Positions 19,539-26,983 of a stretch of DNA of 64,000 bases are shown here, piece after piece; position 1 is the stretch's first letter, and each line of letters begins with the position of its first letter. The stretch comes from Noviherbaspirillum suwonense (GTDB lineage Bacteria > Pseudomonadota > Gammaproteobacteria > Burkholderiales > Burkholderiaceae_D): assembly GCF_900182955.1 (NCBI RefSeq), contig NZ_FXUL01000031.1, positions 1-64,000 of the forward strand, read 5' to 3'. The notes under the pieces were generated by a model. That model saw only the letters and a program-made list of their open reading frames with translations, was not told the origin of the DNA and did no database searches. The position numbers and the translations under genes were made by a program.

Positions 19539-22022
19539 ATGCCAGGCTGGCTAAGAGAAATTACCGAACAGAGCGGCAGCTTCATGCCGCACGGGCATTG
19601 CTACCTGTGGATACCCAGCCTGCTGTGGATGCATGTGGTTTCCGATGCGCTGATCGGCATTGCCTATCTCGGCATCTCGCTGATCCTTTACCTGCTGGTG
19701 CGCTCGATACGCCTGCCCTTCAGCCCCGTGTTCATCGCATTCGGCCTGTTCATCGGCCTGTGCGGCATTACCCATTTCATGAAGATCTGGACGGTGTGGC
19801 ATCCGGACTATTTCCTCGACGGGCTGATCAAGGTCGCGACCGCGGCCGCTTCGGTCGCCACGGCCATTGGCCTGCTCTATGTGCGTCCGCAGATCGTGGA
19901 AACCATCACGGCCGCCCGCCTGTCGGAAGAGCGGCGCATCCGGCTCGAAGCCGCCCATGCCGAGCTCGAAGGCCTTTATCGCAAGGTCAAGGAACTCGAC
20001 GAGCTGAAGACCCAGTTCTTCGCCAACCTCTCGCATGAACTCCGCACGCCGCTCGCGCTGATCGTCGGCCCCGCCCAGAACATGCGCGACGACGGCAACC
20101 TGACGCCGCAGCAGCGGCGGGCGCTGGACAGCATCAAGCGCAATGGCGACAGCCTGCTGCGCCAGATTAACGACCTGCTCGACCTGACCAGGCTGGAGGC
20201 AGGCAAGCTCGATCTGCATTACGCCAGGCTGGACCTGGGCCCCTGGGTCGGCCGGATCGCCGCGCAGTTCGACGTCGCGGCCGAGCAGCGCGGCCTGCGG
20301 CTGCAGATGACCGCTACCGGACCGGTGATGGCCGAGGTGGATCCCGACATGCTGGAACGGGTGCTGATCAACCTGCTGTCGAACGCAATCAAGTTCACCC
20401 CGGCCGGCGGCTCGATCGAGGTCGCGCTGCAGTCGCTGAACGGATGGGTCGAGATCGGCGTATCCGACAGCGGGCCCGGCATCGATGCAGCCGACCGGGA
20501 GATCATCTTCGAGCGTTTCAGGCAGGCCGACGGCAGCATCACCCGCAAGCATGGCGGCAGCGGCCTCGGACTTGCAATCGTCAGGGACGTGGTGTCGCTG
20601 CATGGCGGATCGGTCGAGGCCGGCGTATCGGCTGCGGGCGGCGCCGCCTTCGTGGTGCGCCTGCCGCAGTCGGCCGGCCCGCTCGTGCGGACCGACGCGA
20701 CGCAACAGGCAGCGGCGCCGGCAACCCGGCTTGCGCTGGAAAGCACATTGCGCGACCTGTCCGCGCCGGACCAGCCGGCGTCGTCCGCGCCCGCGGTGGC
20801 CGGCCAGCCTTCGGTGCTGGTAGTGGAAGACAACCCGGACATGCGCGAATTCATCGCCGGGCTGCTAAGCGAAAGCTGCAGCGTCACCACCGCGGTGGAC
20901 GGCAGGCAGGGACTGGAGCGCGCGCATGCGCTGCGCCCGGACCTGATCATCACCGACATCATGATGCCGGTGATGAGCGGCGACCAGATGGTGAAGGCGC
21001 TGCGCGAATCCGCCGCGATGGCCGACGTGCCGGTGCTGCTGCTGACCGCGCGTGCCGACGACGAGATGCGGGTCGGCCTGCTGCGCGGCGGCGCTCAGGA
21101 CTACCTGACCAAGCCGTTCCAGCCGCACGAACTGAAGGCGCGCGCAGCCAACCTGATCAGCGCCAAGCGCGCCGGCGACAAACTGCGCGCGGCGCTGGCA
21201 GGCGCATCGGGCGACCTCGAGGCGCTTGCTTCGCAACTGGTCGACAAGCACGGGCAACTGCGCGCGGCGCTCGACGCGGCCGATGTGGCGCGCGAACAGG
21301 CCGAACGGGCCAGCCAGGTCAAGAGCCTGTTCCTCGGCATGGTCTCGCACGAGCTGCGCACGCCGATCGCCACGATAGACATGAATGTGCAGATGCTCCA
21401 GCGCAGCCGCGAGACCAGCCTGCCGGAATACCAGTGGCATCGGGTCGAACGCCTGGGCCGGGCCACCAGGCAGATCGCCGGGCTGGTGGAAGGCCTGCTG
21501 GAATATGCGCGCTTCGAAAGCGGCAAGGTCAACGTGCACATGGAGCCGCTGGACGCGACCGCGATTGCCCGCGAAGTCGTTGCCGCGCATGCCGACCAGG
21601 CCGGCGACAGCGTCGCGCTGGCTTTCGACACGCCTGCGCAGGCTATCCCGGCGCTGGTCAGCGACGGCCGCCTGCTGCGGGTGGTGCTCGGCAACTTGGT
21701 GTCGAATGCGCTCAAGTTCACCACGCATGGCAGCGTCCGCGTAGCGCTTGCCGTCCAGCCGGGATCGCTGGCCTTCGTCGTCCAGGACACCGGGCCGGGG
21801 CTCGAGGACGCCGACATTGCGCGTATCTTCATGCCCTTCGAGCAGCTGGCCCCGGTACAGCGCAAGAGCGTCCCGGGCGTCGGCCTGGGCCTGGCGCTGG
21901 TCGACCAGATTGTCAGCGCGCTCGGGGGAAAAGTGGAGATCGTTTCCAAACCGGGAAAAGGCAGTTCCTTTACCGTGCGCCTGCCTGCCACGCCGTCCGG
22001 CATGTCCGGTCAACTGTCCTGA
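19539..22022 (+). CDS. Hybrid histidine kinase with ethylene-receptor-like membrane domain (HK-REC-HK)
   Basis: An 827-aa sensor kinase. The N-terminal 120 residues form three hydrophobic helices that align with plant ETR1: SDALIGIAYLGISLIL with Asp36, and FIGLCGITHFMKIW with Cys75 and His79. These match ETR1 Asp25, Cys65 and His69, the copper/ethylene-binding residues. Next come a short coiled coil and a HisKA domain (His166 in SHELRTPLA). A HATPase domain (LINLLSNAIKF, DSGPGI, GSGLGLAIV) and a receiver (LVVEDNPDMREFI, ITDIMMPVMSG, TKPFQ) follow. A second HisKA (SHELRTPIA) and HATPase complete it. The start at 19539 is preferred because GGAG lies six bases upstream. A single-domain receiver gene follows 14 bp downstream. 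Confidence 0.92.
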   Translation: MPGWLREITEQSGSFMPHGHCYLWIPSLLWMHVVSDALIGIAYLGISLILYLLVRSIRLPFSPVFIAFGLFIGLCGITHFMKIWTVWHPDYFLDGLIKVATAAASVATAIGLLYVRPQIVETITAARLSEERRIRLEAAHAELEGLYRKVKELDELKTQFFANLSHELRTPLALIVGPAQNMRDDGNLTPQQRRALDSIKRNGDSLLRQINDLLDLTRLEAGKLDLHYARLDLGPWVGRIAAQFDVAAEQRGLRLQMTATGPVMAEVDPDMLERVLINLLSNAIKFTPAGGSIEVALQSLNGWVEIGVSDSGPGIDAADREIIFERFRQADGSITRKHGGSGLGLAIVRDVVSLHGGSVEAGVSAAGGAAFVVRLPQSAGPLVRTDATQQAAAPATRLALESTLRDLSAPDQPASSAPAVAGQPSVLVVEDNPDMREFIAGLLSESCSVTTAVDGRQGLERAHALRPDLIITDIMMPVMSGDQMVKALRESAAMADVPVLLLTARADDEMRVGLLRGGAQDYLTKPFQPHELKARAANLISAKRAGDKLRAALAGASGDLEALASQLVDKHGQLRAALDAADVAREQAERASQVKSLFLGMVSHELRTPIATIDMNVQMLQRSRETSLPEYQWHRVERLGRATRQIAGLVEGLLEYARFESGKVNVHMEPLDATAIAREVVAAHADQAGDSVALAFDTPAQAIPALVSDGRLLRVVLGNLVSNALKFTTHGSVRVALAVQPGSLAFVVQDTGPGLEDADIARIFMPFEQLAPVQRKSVPGVGLGLALVDQIVSALGGKVEIVSKPGKGSSFTVRLPATPSGMSGQLS

Positions 22023-22036
22023 ATGGAGAGCGACAA

Positions 22037-22411
22037 ATGCCGCACCTGAATATCGTCGTCATCGAAGATGATGCCGACCTGCGCGAGACGATGAAGGAAC
22101 TGCTCGAGATCGAAGGCTTCACCGTCGATACCGCCGAGAACGGCCAGGAAGGCCTGAGCCTGATCGAGCGCAGCGGCCCGCCCTGCCTGATCCTGCTCGA
22201 CATGATGATGCCGGTGATGAACGGCTGGGAATTCCTCGAAGCGGTGAAGCGGGACTGCCCGCCGGCGCTTGCGCAGACGCAGGTGGCGGTGGTGTCCGCG
22301 GCGGCGGACATGGCGGACGTGCAGCGGCAGTATGGCTGCACGATACTAAGAAAGCCGGTCAACCTCGCCCGTCTTTTCGAGCTGGCGCACGCGGCCTGCG
22401 ACGACTGCTAG
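22037..22411 (+). CDS. Single-domain response regulator (CheY-like)
   Basis: A 124-aa receiver without an output domain. Acid pair in VVIEDDADLRE, phospho-acceptor Asp in LILLDMMMPVMNGWEF, switch residues in VAVVSAAADM and the conserved Lys in ILRKPVNL. SD GGAGAG precedes the ATG. Located 14 bp after the ETR1-like hybrid kinase and probably its partner in a phosphorelay. Its 3' end overlaps the convergent DUF2784 gene by 53 bp. Confidence 0.92.
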   Translation: MPHLNIVVIEDDADLRETMKELLEIEGFTVDTAENGQEGLSLIERSGPPCLILLDMMMPVMNGWEFLEAVKRDCPPALAQTQVAVVSAAADMADVQRQYGCTILRKPVNLARLFELAHAACDDC

Positions 22412-22784
22412 GCGGGAAGCGTCGCCAGGCAAGCAGCACGGCAAGCCCGAAGGCCGTGTATGCGGCAATGAACATCCACGGCGGAAGGTCGTAATACAGC
22501 AGCCGCCGCATCCAGTAGCCGATGAAACTCTCCACCTGCACGGGCTGCCCGGCGCGCGAACGCAGCCAGGCTTCCAGCGTGGTCAGCGGGCAGGCGATGC
22601 CCAGCCAGCTTTCGGCGACCACGATGGCGATCGCCAGCAGGTGGGCGAGCCGGAACCACCAGTGGTTGACCCAGCGCCAGCCGGCCAGGTTGCCGCCGAC
22701 GATCAGCGGCAGGCCGGCGACGACGAACAGCACCACGCCCACGTGCAGCAGCAGCACCAGGTCGGCCAGCAATGCGGTGGGCAT
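22359..22784 (-). CDS. DUF2784 family membrane protein
   Basis: A 141-aa inner-membrane protein with four hydrophobic helices: LADLVLLLHVGVVLFVVAG, the NHWWFRLAHLLAIAIVVAE region, a helix near the LLYYDLPPWMFIAAY segment and a last one before the Arg-rich tail. The family signature LGIACPLTTLE is present. Function unknown. The start MPTALLADLV is typical for the family; an upstream in-frame extension is Pro-rich and unlikely. It overlaps the 3' end of the receiver gene tail to tail. Confidence 0.8.
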   Translation of the reverse strand: MPTALLADLVLLLHVGVVLFVVAGLPLIVGGNLAGWRWVNHWWFRLAHLLAIAIVVAESWLGIACPLTTLEAWLRSRAGQPVQVESFIGYWMRRLLYYDLPPWMFIAAYTAFGLAVLLAWRRFPPSSRRRPRAPARKDGRG

Positions 22785-22809
22785 GGTCTTGGATAGCGTT
22801 GGAATGGGG

Positions 22810-23133
22810 CTAGGGGGAGCCGTCGAGCCCGGCGTACCAGGAAGCGTAGGGCGTGTTTCTGGCAAGATGGCGGTTATAGTCGGCTGCGCCGTCGGACCAC
22901 CATACGGGTCCGCGTTCGCCCAGCGCGACCTTCGCGGCGTCGACTGCCGCCCGCGCGGCGCGCAGCGCGATCGCGTCGCCGCTGCGGTTTGCCGTCTGCA
23001 CCGCGCGCCGCGCCGTCATCAGTTCGCTGGTCAGCTGCGCTCGGGTTTGTTCGGGCAATGCGGGATTCGTCGTGCGCCAGAGCCGGCCGCGCACGACGAA
23101 ATATCGTCCGTCGGGCGTTACCGGGTAACGCAT
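22810..23133 (-). CDS. Conserved hypothetical protein
   Basis: A 107-aa soluble protein beginning MRYPVTPDGRYFVVRGRLW with a helical Ala/Arg-rich middle and a conserved-looking C-terminus, ERGPVWWSDGAADYNRHLARNTPYA. I recall near-identical small proteins in Burkholderiales with no assigned function. It ends 25 bp before the DUF2784 start on the same strand, so the two may be co-transcribed. Confidence 0.7.
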   Translation of the reverse strand: MRYPVTPDGRYFVVRGRLWRTTNPALPEQTRAQLTSELMTARRAVQTANRSGDAIALRAARAAVDAAKVALGERGPVWWSDGAADYNRHLARNTPYASWYAGLDGSP

Positions 23134-23196
23134 GGGCGCTTCTTCGGCAATCGTTGCCGGCGCGGCCTGGCGTGCATGGCCGCGCCGGGGGGCCTG

Positions 23197-23475
23197 TCAG
23201 GCCTTCAGATGATTGGAGATGAGCTTGGTCATCTCGAACATCGACACCTGTTTCTTGCCGTCGAAGACAGCTTCGAGCTTGGCATCGGCATTGATCATCC
23301 GGCGGTTGGCCGCGTCCTGGAGATCATGCTTCTTGATGTAGTCCCATACTTTCTTGGTGACTTCGGTGCGCGGCATCGGCTCCGTGCCAACCACTTCGGC
23401 CAGGATTTTAGACGGCGTTACCGGCTTCATGAAACCCGCGTTGGGCTTGCTCTCTTTTTTTGCTGCAGTTGCCAT
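23197..23475 (-). CDS. SWIB/MDM2-domain protein
   Basis: A 92-aa protein made almost entirely of a SWIB domain (MKPVTPSKILAEVVGTEPMPRTEVTKKVWDYIKKHDLQD and NADAKLEAVF in order) after a basic N-terminus of about 15 residues. SWIB is known from eukaryotic chromatin remodellers and Chlamydia; stand-alone versions occur in many proteobacteria and are presumed DNA- or protein-binding. The start MATAAKK is chosen for GGAG six bases upstream. It is separated from neighbours by its own gaps and may be monocistronic. Confidence 0.88.
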   Translation of the reverse strand: MATAAKKESKPNAGFMKPVTPSKILAEVVGTEPMPRTEVTKKVWDYIKKHDLQDAANRRMINADAKLEAVFDGKKQVSMFEMTKLISNHLKA

Positions 23476-23697
23476 GGAATACTCCAAGATTCAGTGATGT
23501 AAAAACGCGAAACCCCGCGGGCTGGGACTCTGGCGGGGTGTGCGCTTCAAGCGCCGGAACAGCCGGAACGCCGCGAATTCTATCCTACTTCGCTGTGGCG
23601 TCATAACGAGCGGCGCCTACGTGTTATTTGAACCGAATCAACCTTCATGTCCGGCACGGCTTACCATGTCGGTCCTTAAGCAGAAAAAGAGGCCATC

Positions 23698-23925
23698 GTG
23701 GCAGCACTAGACGACTTTGTCAGGAAACAGAAAACGGGCGCGCAGTTCGTCATCAGCGCGCAGATGCTGCGCATGGAAGCGGAGGAATTCGACCGTCTCG
23801 CCCAGCAATGGCTGGACGACGGCGGCCCCGGCTTCAATGTCACCGGCGTGCCATTCCGGTCCGTGGTGGAAGACGCGTTCCTGATCACGCGGGTCACCGT
23901 CATCCGTACCACCGCCCAGGTCTGA
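23698..23925 (+). CDS. Small hypothetical protein
   Basis: A 75-aa protein starting at GTG with AGAGG upstream. Composition is protein-like (VRKQKTGAQFVISAQMLRM, then EEFDRLAQQWLDD, then FRSVVEDAFLITRVTVIRT) with predicted alpha then beta structure. No motif recognised. It runs convergently toward the GGDEF-EAL gene and ends 32 bp from it. Confidence 0.55.
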   Translation: MAALDDFVRKQKTGAQFVISAQMLRMEAEEFDRLAQQWLDDGGPGFNVTGVPFRSVVEDAFLITRVTVIRTTAQV

Positions 23926-23957
23926 CGCGCGATGCCCCCTGCGGCATGCGCGATCTG

Positions 23958-26681
23958 TTACGCCGGGAACAGGAAGCGCTTGCGCAGCAGCAGCGCCGCC
24001 GTGGCGGGCGGCACCGGCGGCGACACGTAGTAGCCCTGGACCTCGTCGCAGCGAAGCGCCTGCAATATGCGCAGCTGTTCCACGGTCTCGACGCCCTCGG
24101 CCACCACCCGCATGCCGATCGCATGGGCCATCGAGACGATCGCGGTAAAGAAGGCAAGGTCCTCGGGGCCGCCGGCCAGCTGCGCGGTGAAGGACTGGTC
24201 CACCTTCAGGCCGTCCATGTCCAGCCTCCTCAATTGCGACAGCGACGAATAGCCGGTGCCGAAATCATCGACATACAGCTTCACGCCCAGCGCCCGGATC
24301 GCGGCGAGCTCGCCGCAGCCGGCGCCCTCCGCGGCCATGGTCGCCGACTCGGTGATCTCGACCTCGATCAGCGCGGCGTCGAGGCCATGCCGGGCCATGC
24401 AGCCGGCCAGGAAGCCGCTGACGGACGCATCGTCGATCTGGCGCGCCGACACATTGATCGACAAGGGCACGACCGGCAGGCCTTCGGCCTTCCACTGCGC
24501 CAGCTGCGCGCATGCGGCGGCGATGACCTGCTCGCCCAGCGGCACGATCAGCCCGTTCTCTTCCGCCAGCGGAATGAAGTCGTCCGGCGCGATCAGGCCG
24601 CGCGACGGATGGCGCCAGCGCACCAGCGCTTCCATGCTGCTCATTTCGCCGCTATCGCCCAGCACCCGCGGCTGGTAATGCAGCTCGAGCTGGCCGGTGT
24701 CGATTGCGAGTCGCAGCTCCGCCTGCCGCGTCAGCCGGCTTATCAGCAGTTCGGACAGCCTGGGCTGGAACAGGCGGTAACGGCTCTTGCCTTCGGCCTT
24801 GGCCGCATACATCGCAATGTCCGCATGCTTGAGCAGCGTCTCGCCGTCGGCGCCGTCGCGCGGATAGAGGCTGATGCCGATCGACGCGCGCACAGTGTGC
24901 CTGCTGCCCGCGCCGATGACGAACGGGTCGCCCAGCGTGTCGATGATGCGCCCGGCCACCGCGAGCACTTCGGCCTCGTTGGCCGCGGACTCCAGGACGA
25001 TGGTGAATTCGTCGCCGCCCAGCCGGGCAATGCTGTCGCCCTGCCGCACCAGCGCCTTGAGCCGCAGCGCCGCCGCGCGCAGCAGGTCGTCGCCGGCGCC
25101 GTGTCCCAGCGTGTCGTTAACGTTCTTGAAGTCGTCGAAGTCGACGAACAGCAGCGCCAGCATCGACGCGCTGTCGCGCGCACGCTCGATCGCAGCCGGA
25201 AGCGTGCGCATCAGCCAGTGCCGGTTGGGCAGCGTCGTCACCGGGTCGGCATTGGCAAGGTGGGCCAGCGCGTCCTCGTGCGCCTTCTGGTCCGAGATGT
25301 CCCGCAACGTCACCGCCAGCCCGAGGCCGGAGCGGACCAGCCTGCGCTGCAGCCACTGCACGTCGCGCCCCTCGCGGGCGGGCAGGTGCATCTCGTCCTC
25401 GTAGAAGCCGGTCTCCATCGCGATCCGGCAGGCCGGCAGCATGTGGGATTCGAACAGCGCCGGCACCATGGCCGACAGCCGGTTGCCAAGCAGCTGCGCA
25501 CGCGGCAGGCCGCGATACATCGCGCCGCGTTCATTGCAGTCCTCGATCAGAAAGTCCGCCAGTTGCCTGCCCTTGTCATACAGCGGCCGGAGCATGTAGA
25601 AGCCTTCGCGCGCGCTGTCGATGGCAAGCCGGTAGGTGGCCTGGACCTCGCGCTCGTACTGCGTGCGCCAGATCCGCCAGCTCGCCAGGCTCATGCTGAC
25701 GCCGGTGAGCAGCATCAGCAGCGCGCTGCCAGCCAGAGCGATCAGGCGCAGCTCCCTTTCGCGCGGCTGGTAGGCAGCCGTCAGCCCGTCTTCCGCCAGC
25801 CCCACCAGCGCGACCAGCGGATAGTTCGGGACGCTGTGCCAGCCGGTGTAGCGGGCGCGCCCGTCGATGAAGCGGTCGCCCGCCATCAGGGCCAGGCCGG
25901 TCGGCCGGTCGAACGCCGGGTCGTCTTTCAGCACCGGGTGGCTGGCGCTGCCGCTGCCGGCGGAGCGCGCTGCGAAGAAGGCGCCGTCCCTGCGCCGGGC
26001 GGCGAAGAAGGCGCCGTCCCTGCGCCGGGCGGCGATGAAGTCGCCGTCGCGCAGGCTGGTGTCGTCGACGAAGGAGGACAGGTAGGCCGGCTCGATGGCG
26101 ACCACCACGAGGCCGTTGAATCCGCCCTGGCTATCGTCGAGGCGGCGCGACAGGATGAGGACCGGGCGACTGGACCGCAGCCCCGGCATGGGCCGGGAAA
26201 ACTGCAGGCCCAGCGTAGGGTCGTCCCGATGTGCGATGAAGTAGGCGCGTCCCGCGATGTTGAAGCGCGCGCTGCCCAGCGGCTGGGTGCTGGTGACAGG
26301 GTCGCCGCGGCGGTTGAAGATGGAGACGGCCAGCGCGGGCGACACCGGCACCAGTCCCTGCCGCACCTGGTCCTCCAGCTTTACCCCGCCGGCCGACTGC
26401 TGCCAGTGGTACTTCAGGCTCAGCATGATGTAGTCGACCTGGCCGATGATGCGGTCGAGTTGGTCCGCGTAGGCCCGCGACTGCGCCGCCGCGCTTGCAT
26501 AGGCGCGTTCGCCGATGGCGCGCCTTTCGTTCTCCATGGTCCAGCAGGCCCAGCTCCATAGCGCCGCCGCCAGCAGGCCGAACACCGCCGGCCATAGCAG
26601 CAGGGTGCGCAAGTTGTTGGCCAGATGACGCAGTTTCTCGGCACGGCTGAAGGGAAGCGGCCTGGTCGGTATGAATCGCAT
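23958..26681 (-). CDS. GGDEF-EAL bifunctional c-di-GMP enzyme with periplasmic sensor
   Basis: A 907-aa protein. TM1 (about 28-50) precedes a periplasmic Cache-like domain, and TM2 lies near 310-335. A PAS-like segment, a GGDEF domain with intact active site (ARLGGDEFTIVL) and an EAL domain follow. The EAL has EALVRWRHP, INVSARQ, EITES and DDFGTGYSS, so both cyclase and phosphodiesterase sites look competent. Within the periplasmic part (around residues 215-240) a 10-residue unit DGxFxAARRR is repeated three times; it is encoded by a nearly exact 30-bp tandem repeat. The signal is unknown. No good SD precedes the ATG at 26681, so the start may lie slightly elsewhere. Confidence 0.9.
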   Translation of the reverse strand: MRFIPTRPLPFSRAEKLRHLANNLRTLLLWPAVFGLLAAALWSWACWTMENERRAIGERAYASAAAQSRAYADQLDRIIGQVDYIMLSLKYHWQQSAGGVKLEDQVRQGLVPVSPALAVSIFNRRGDPVTSTQPLGSARFNIAGRAYFIAHRDDPTLGLQFSRPMPGLRSSRPVLILSRRLDDSQGGFNGLVVVAIEPAYLSSFVDDTSLRDGDFIAARRRDGAFFAARRRDGAFFAARSAGSGSASHPVLKDDPAFDRPTGLALMAGDRFIDGRARYTGWHSVPNYPLVALVGLAEDGLTAAYQPRERELRLIALAGSALLMLLTGVSMSLASWRIWRTQYEREVQATYRLAIDSAREGFYMLRPLYDKGRQLADFLIEDCNERGAMYRGLPRAQLLGNRLSAMVPALFESHMLPACRIAMETGFYEDEMHLPAREGRDVQWLQRRLVRSGLGLAVTLRDISDQKAHEDALAHLANADPVTTLPNRHWLMRTLPAAIERARDSASMLALLFVDFDDFKNVNDTLGHGAGDDLLRAAALRLKALVRQGDSIARLGGDEFTIVLESAANEAEVLAVAGRIIDTLGDPFVIGAGSRHTVRASIGISLYPRDGADGETLLKHADIAMYAAKAEGKSRYRLFQPRLSELLISRLTRQAELRLAIDTGQLELHYQPRVLGDSGEMSSMEALVRWRHPSRGLIAPDDFIPLAEENGLIVPLGEQVIAAACAQLAQWKAEGLPVVPLSINVSARQIDDASVSGFLAGCMARHGLDAALIEVEITESATMAAEGAGCGELAAIRALGVKLYVDDFGTGYSSLSQLRRLDMDGLKVDQSFTAQLAGGPEDLAFFTAIVSMAHAIGMRVVAEGVETVEQLRILQALRCDEVQGYYVSPPVPPATAALLLRKRFLFPA
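25972..26055. repeat. In-frame 30-bp tandem repeat inside the GGDEF-EAL gene
   Basis: Two identical 30-bp units (25972-26001 and 26002-26031) and a diverged partial third (26032-26055) encode three copies of DGxFxAARRR in the periplasmic domain. Identity between units suggests recent slippage or duplication. Confidence 0.85.
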
Positions 26682-26983
26682 CAGCGGTAGGCGGGCAAGG
26701 TCGCGGCCAAATGTGAGATCCCCTGGGGAAAGAATTTAACTTTTCCGAATGATAACGCCTCGCTTTGGAAAAGTGCAGCGCTCATTGACGCGAAGCCGCG
26801 CCATGCGCGCAAGATGCGACAAGTTTTTACCAATTGGTAAACACGCGCCCTAGCCTGATGGTTACAAGCGCCGCAGGGCTGTCGGGATGGCGCTGCGCCG
26901 CCGCATTAAAGGCCATCGATGCCGAATTTCAATCATGGCGAGACTAAGTATAATCATCTGATTTTTGGTCAGACCGCCTTCCC
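26682..26983. promoter_or_regulatory. Intergenic control region of the RND efflux operon
   Basis: This 302-bp gap between two divergent genes contains TTTACCAATTGGTAAA (26826-26841), a perfect 16-bp palindrome of TetR/MarR-operator size. It also contains a promoter for the RND operon with TTTCAA (26927-26932), a 16-bp spacer and TATAAT (26949-26954). The palindrome lies about 85 bp upstream of that promoter. No regulator gene is adjacent. Confidence 0.6.
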
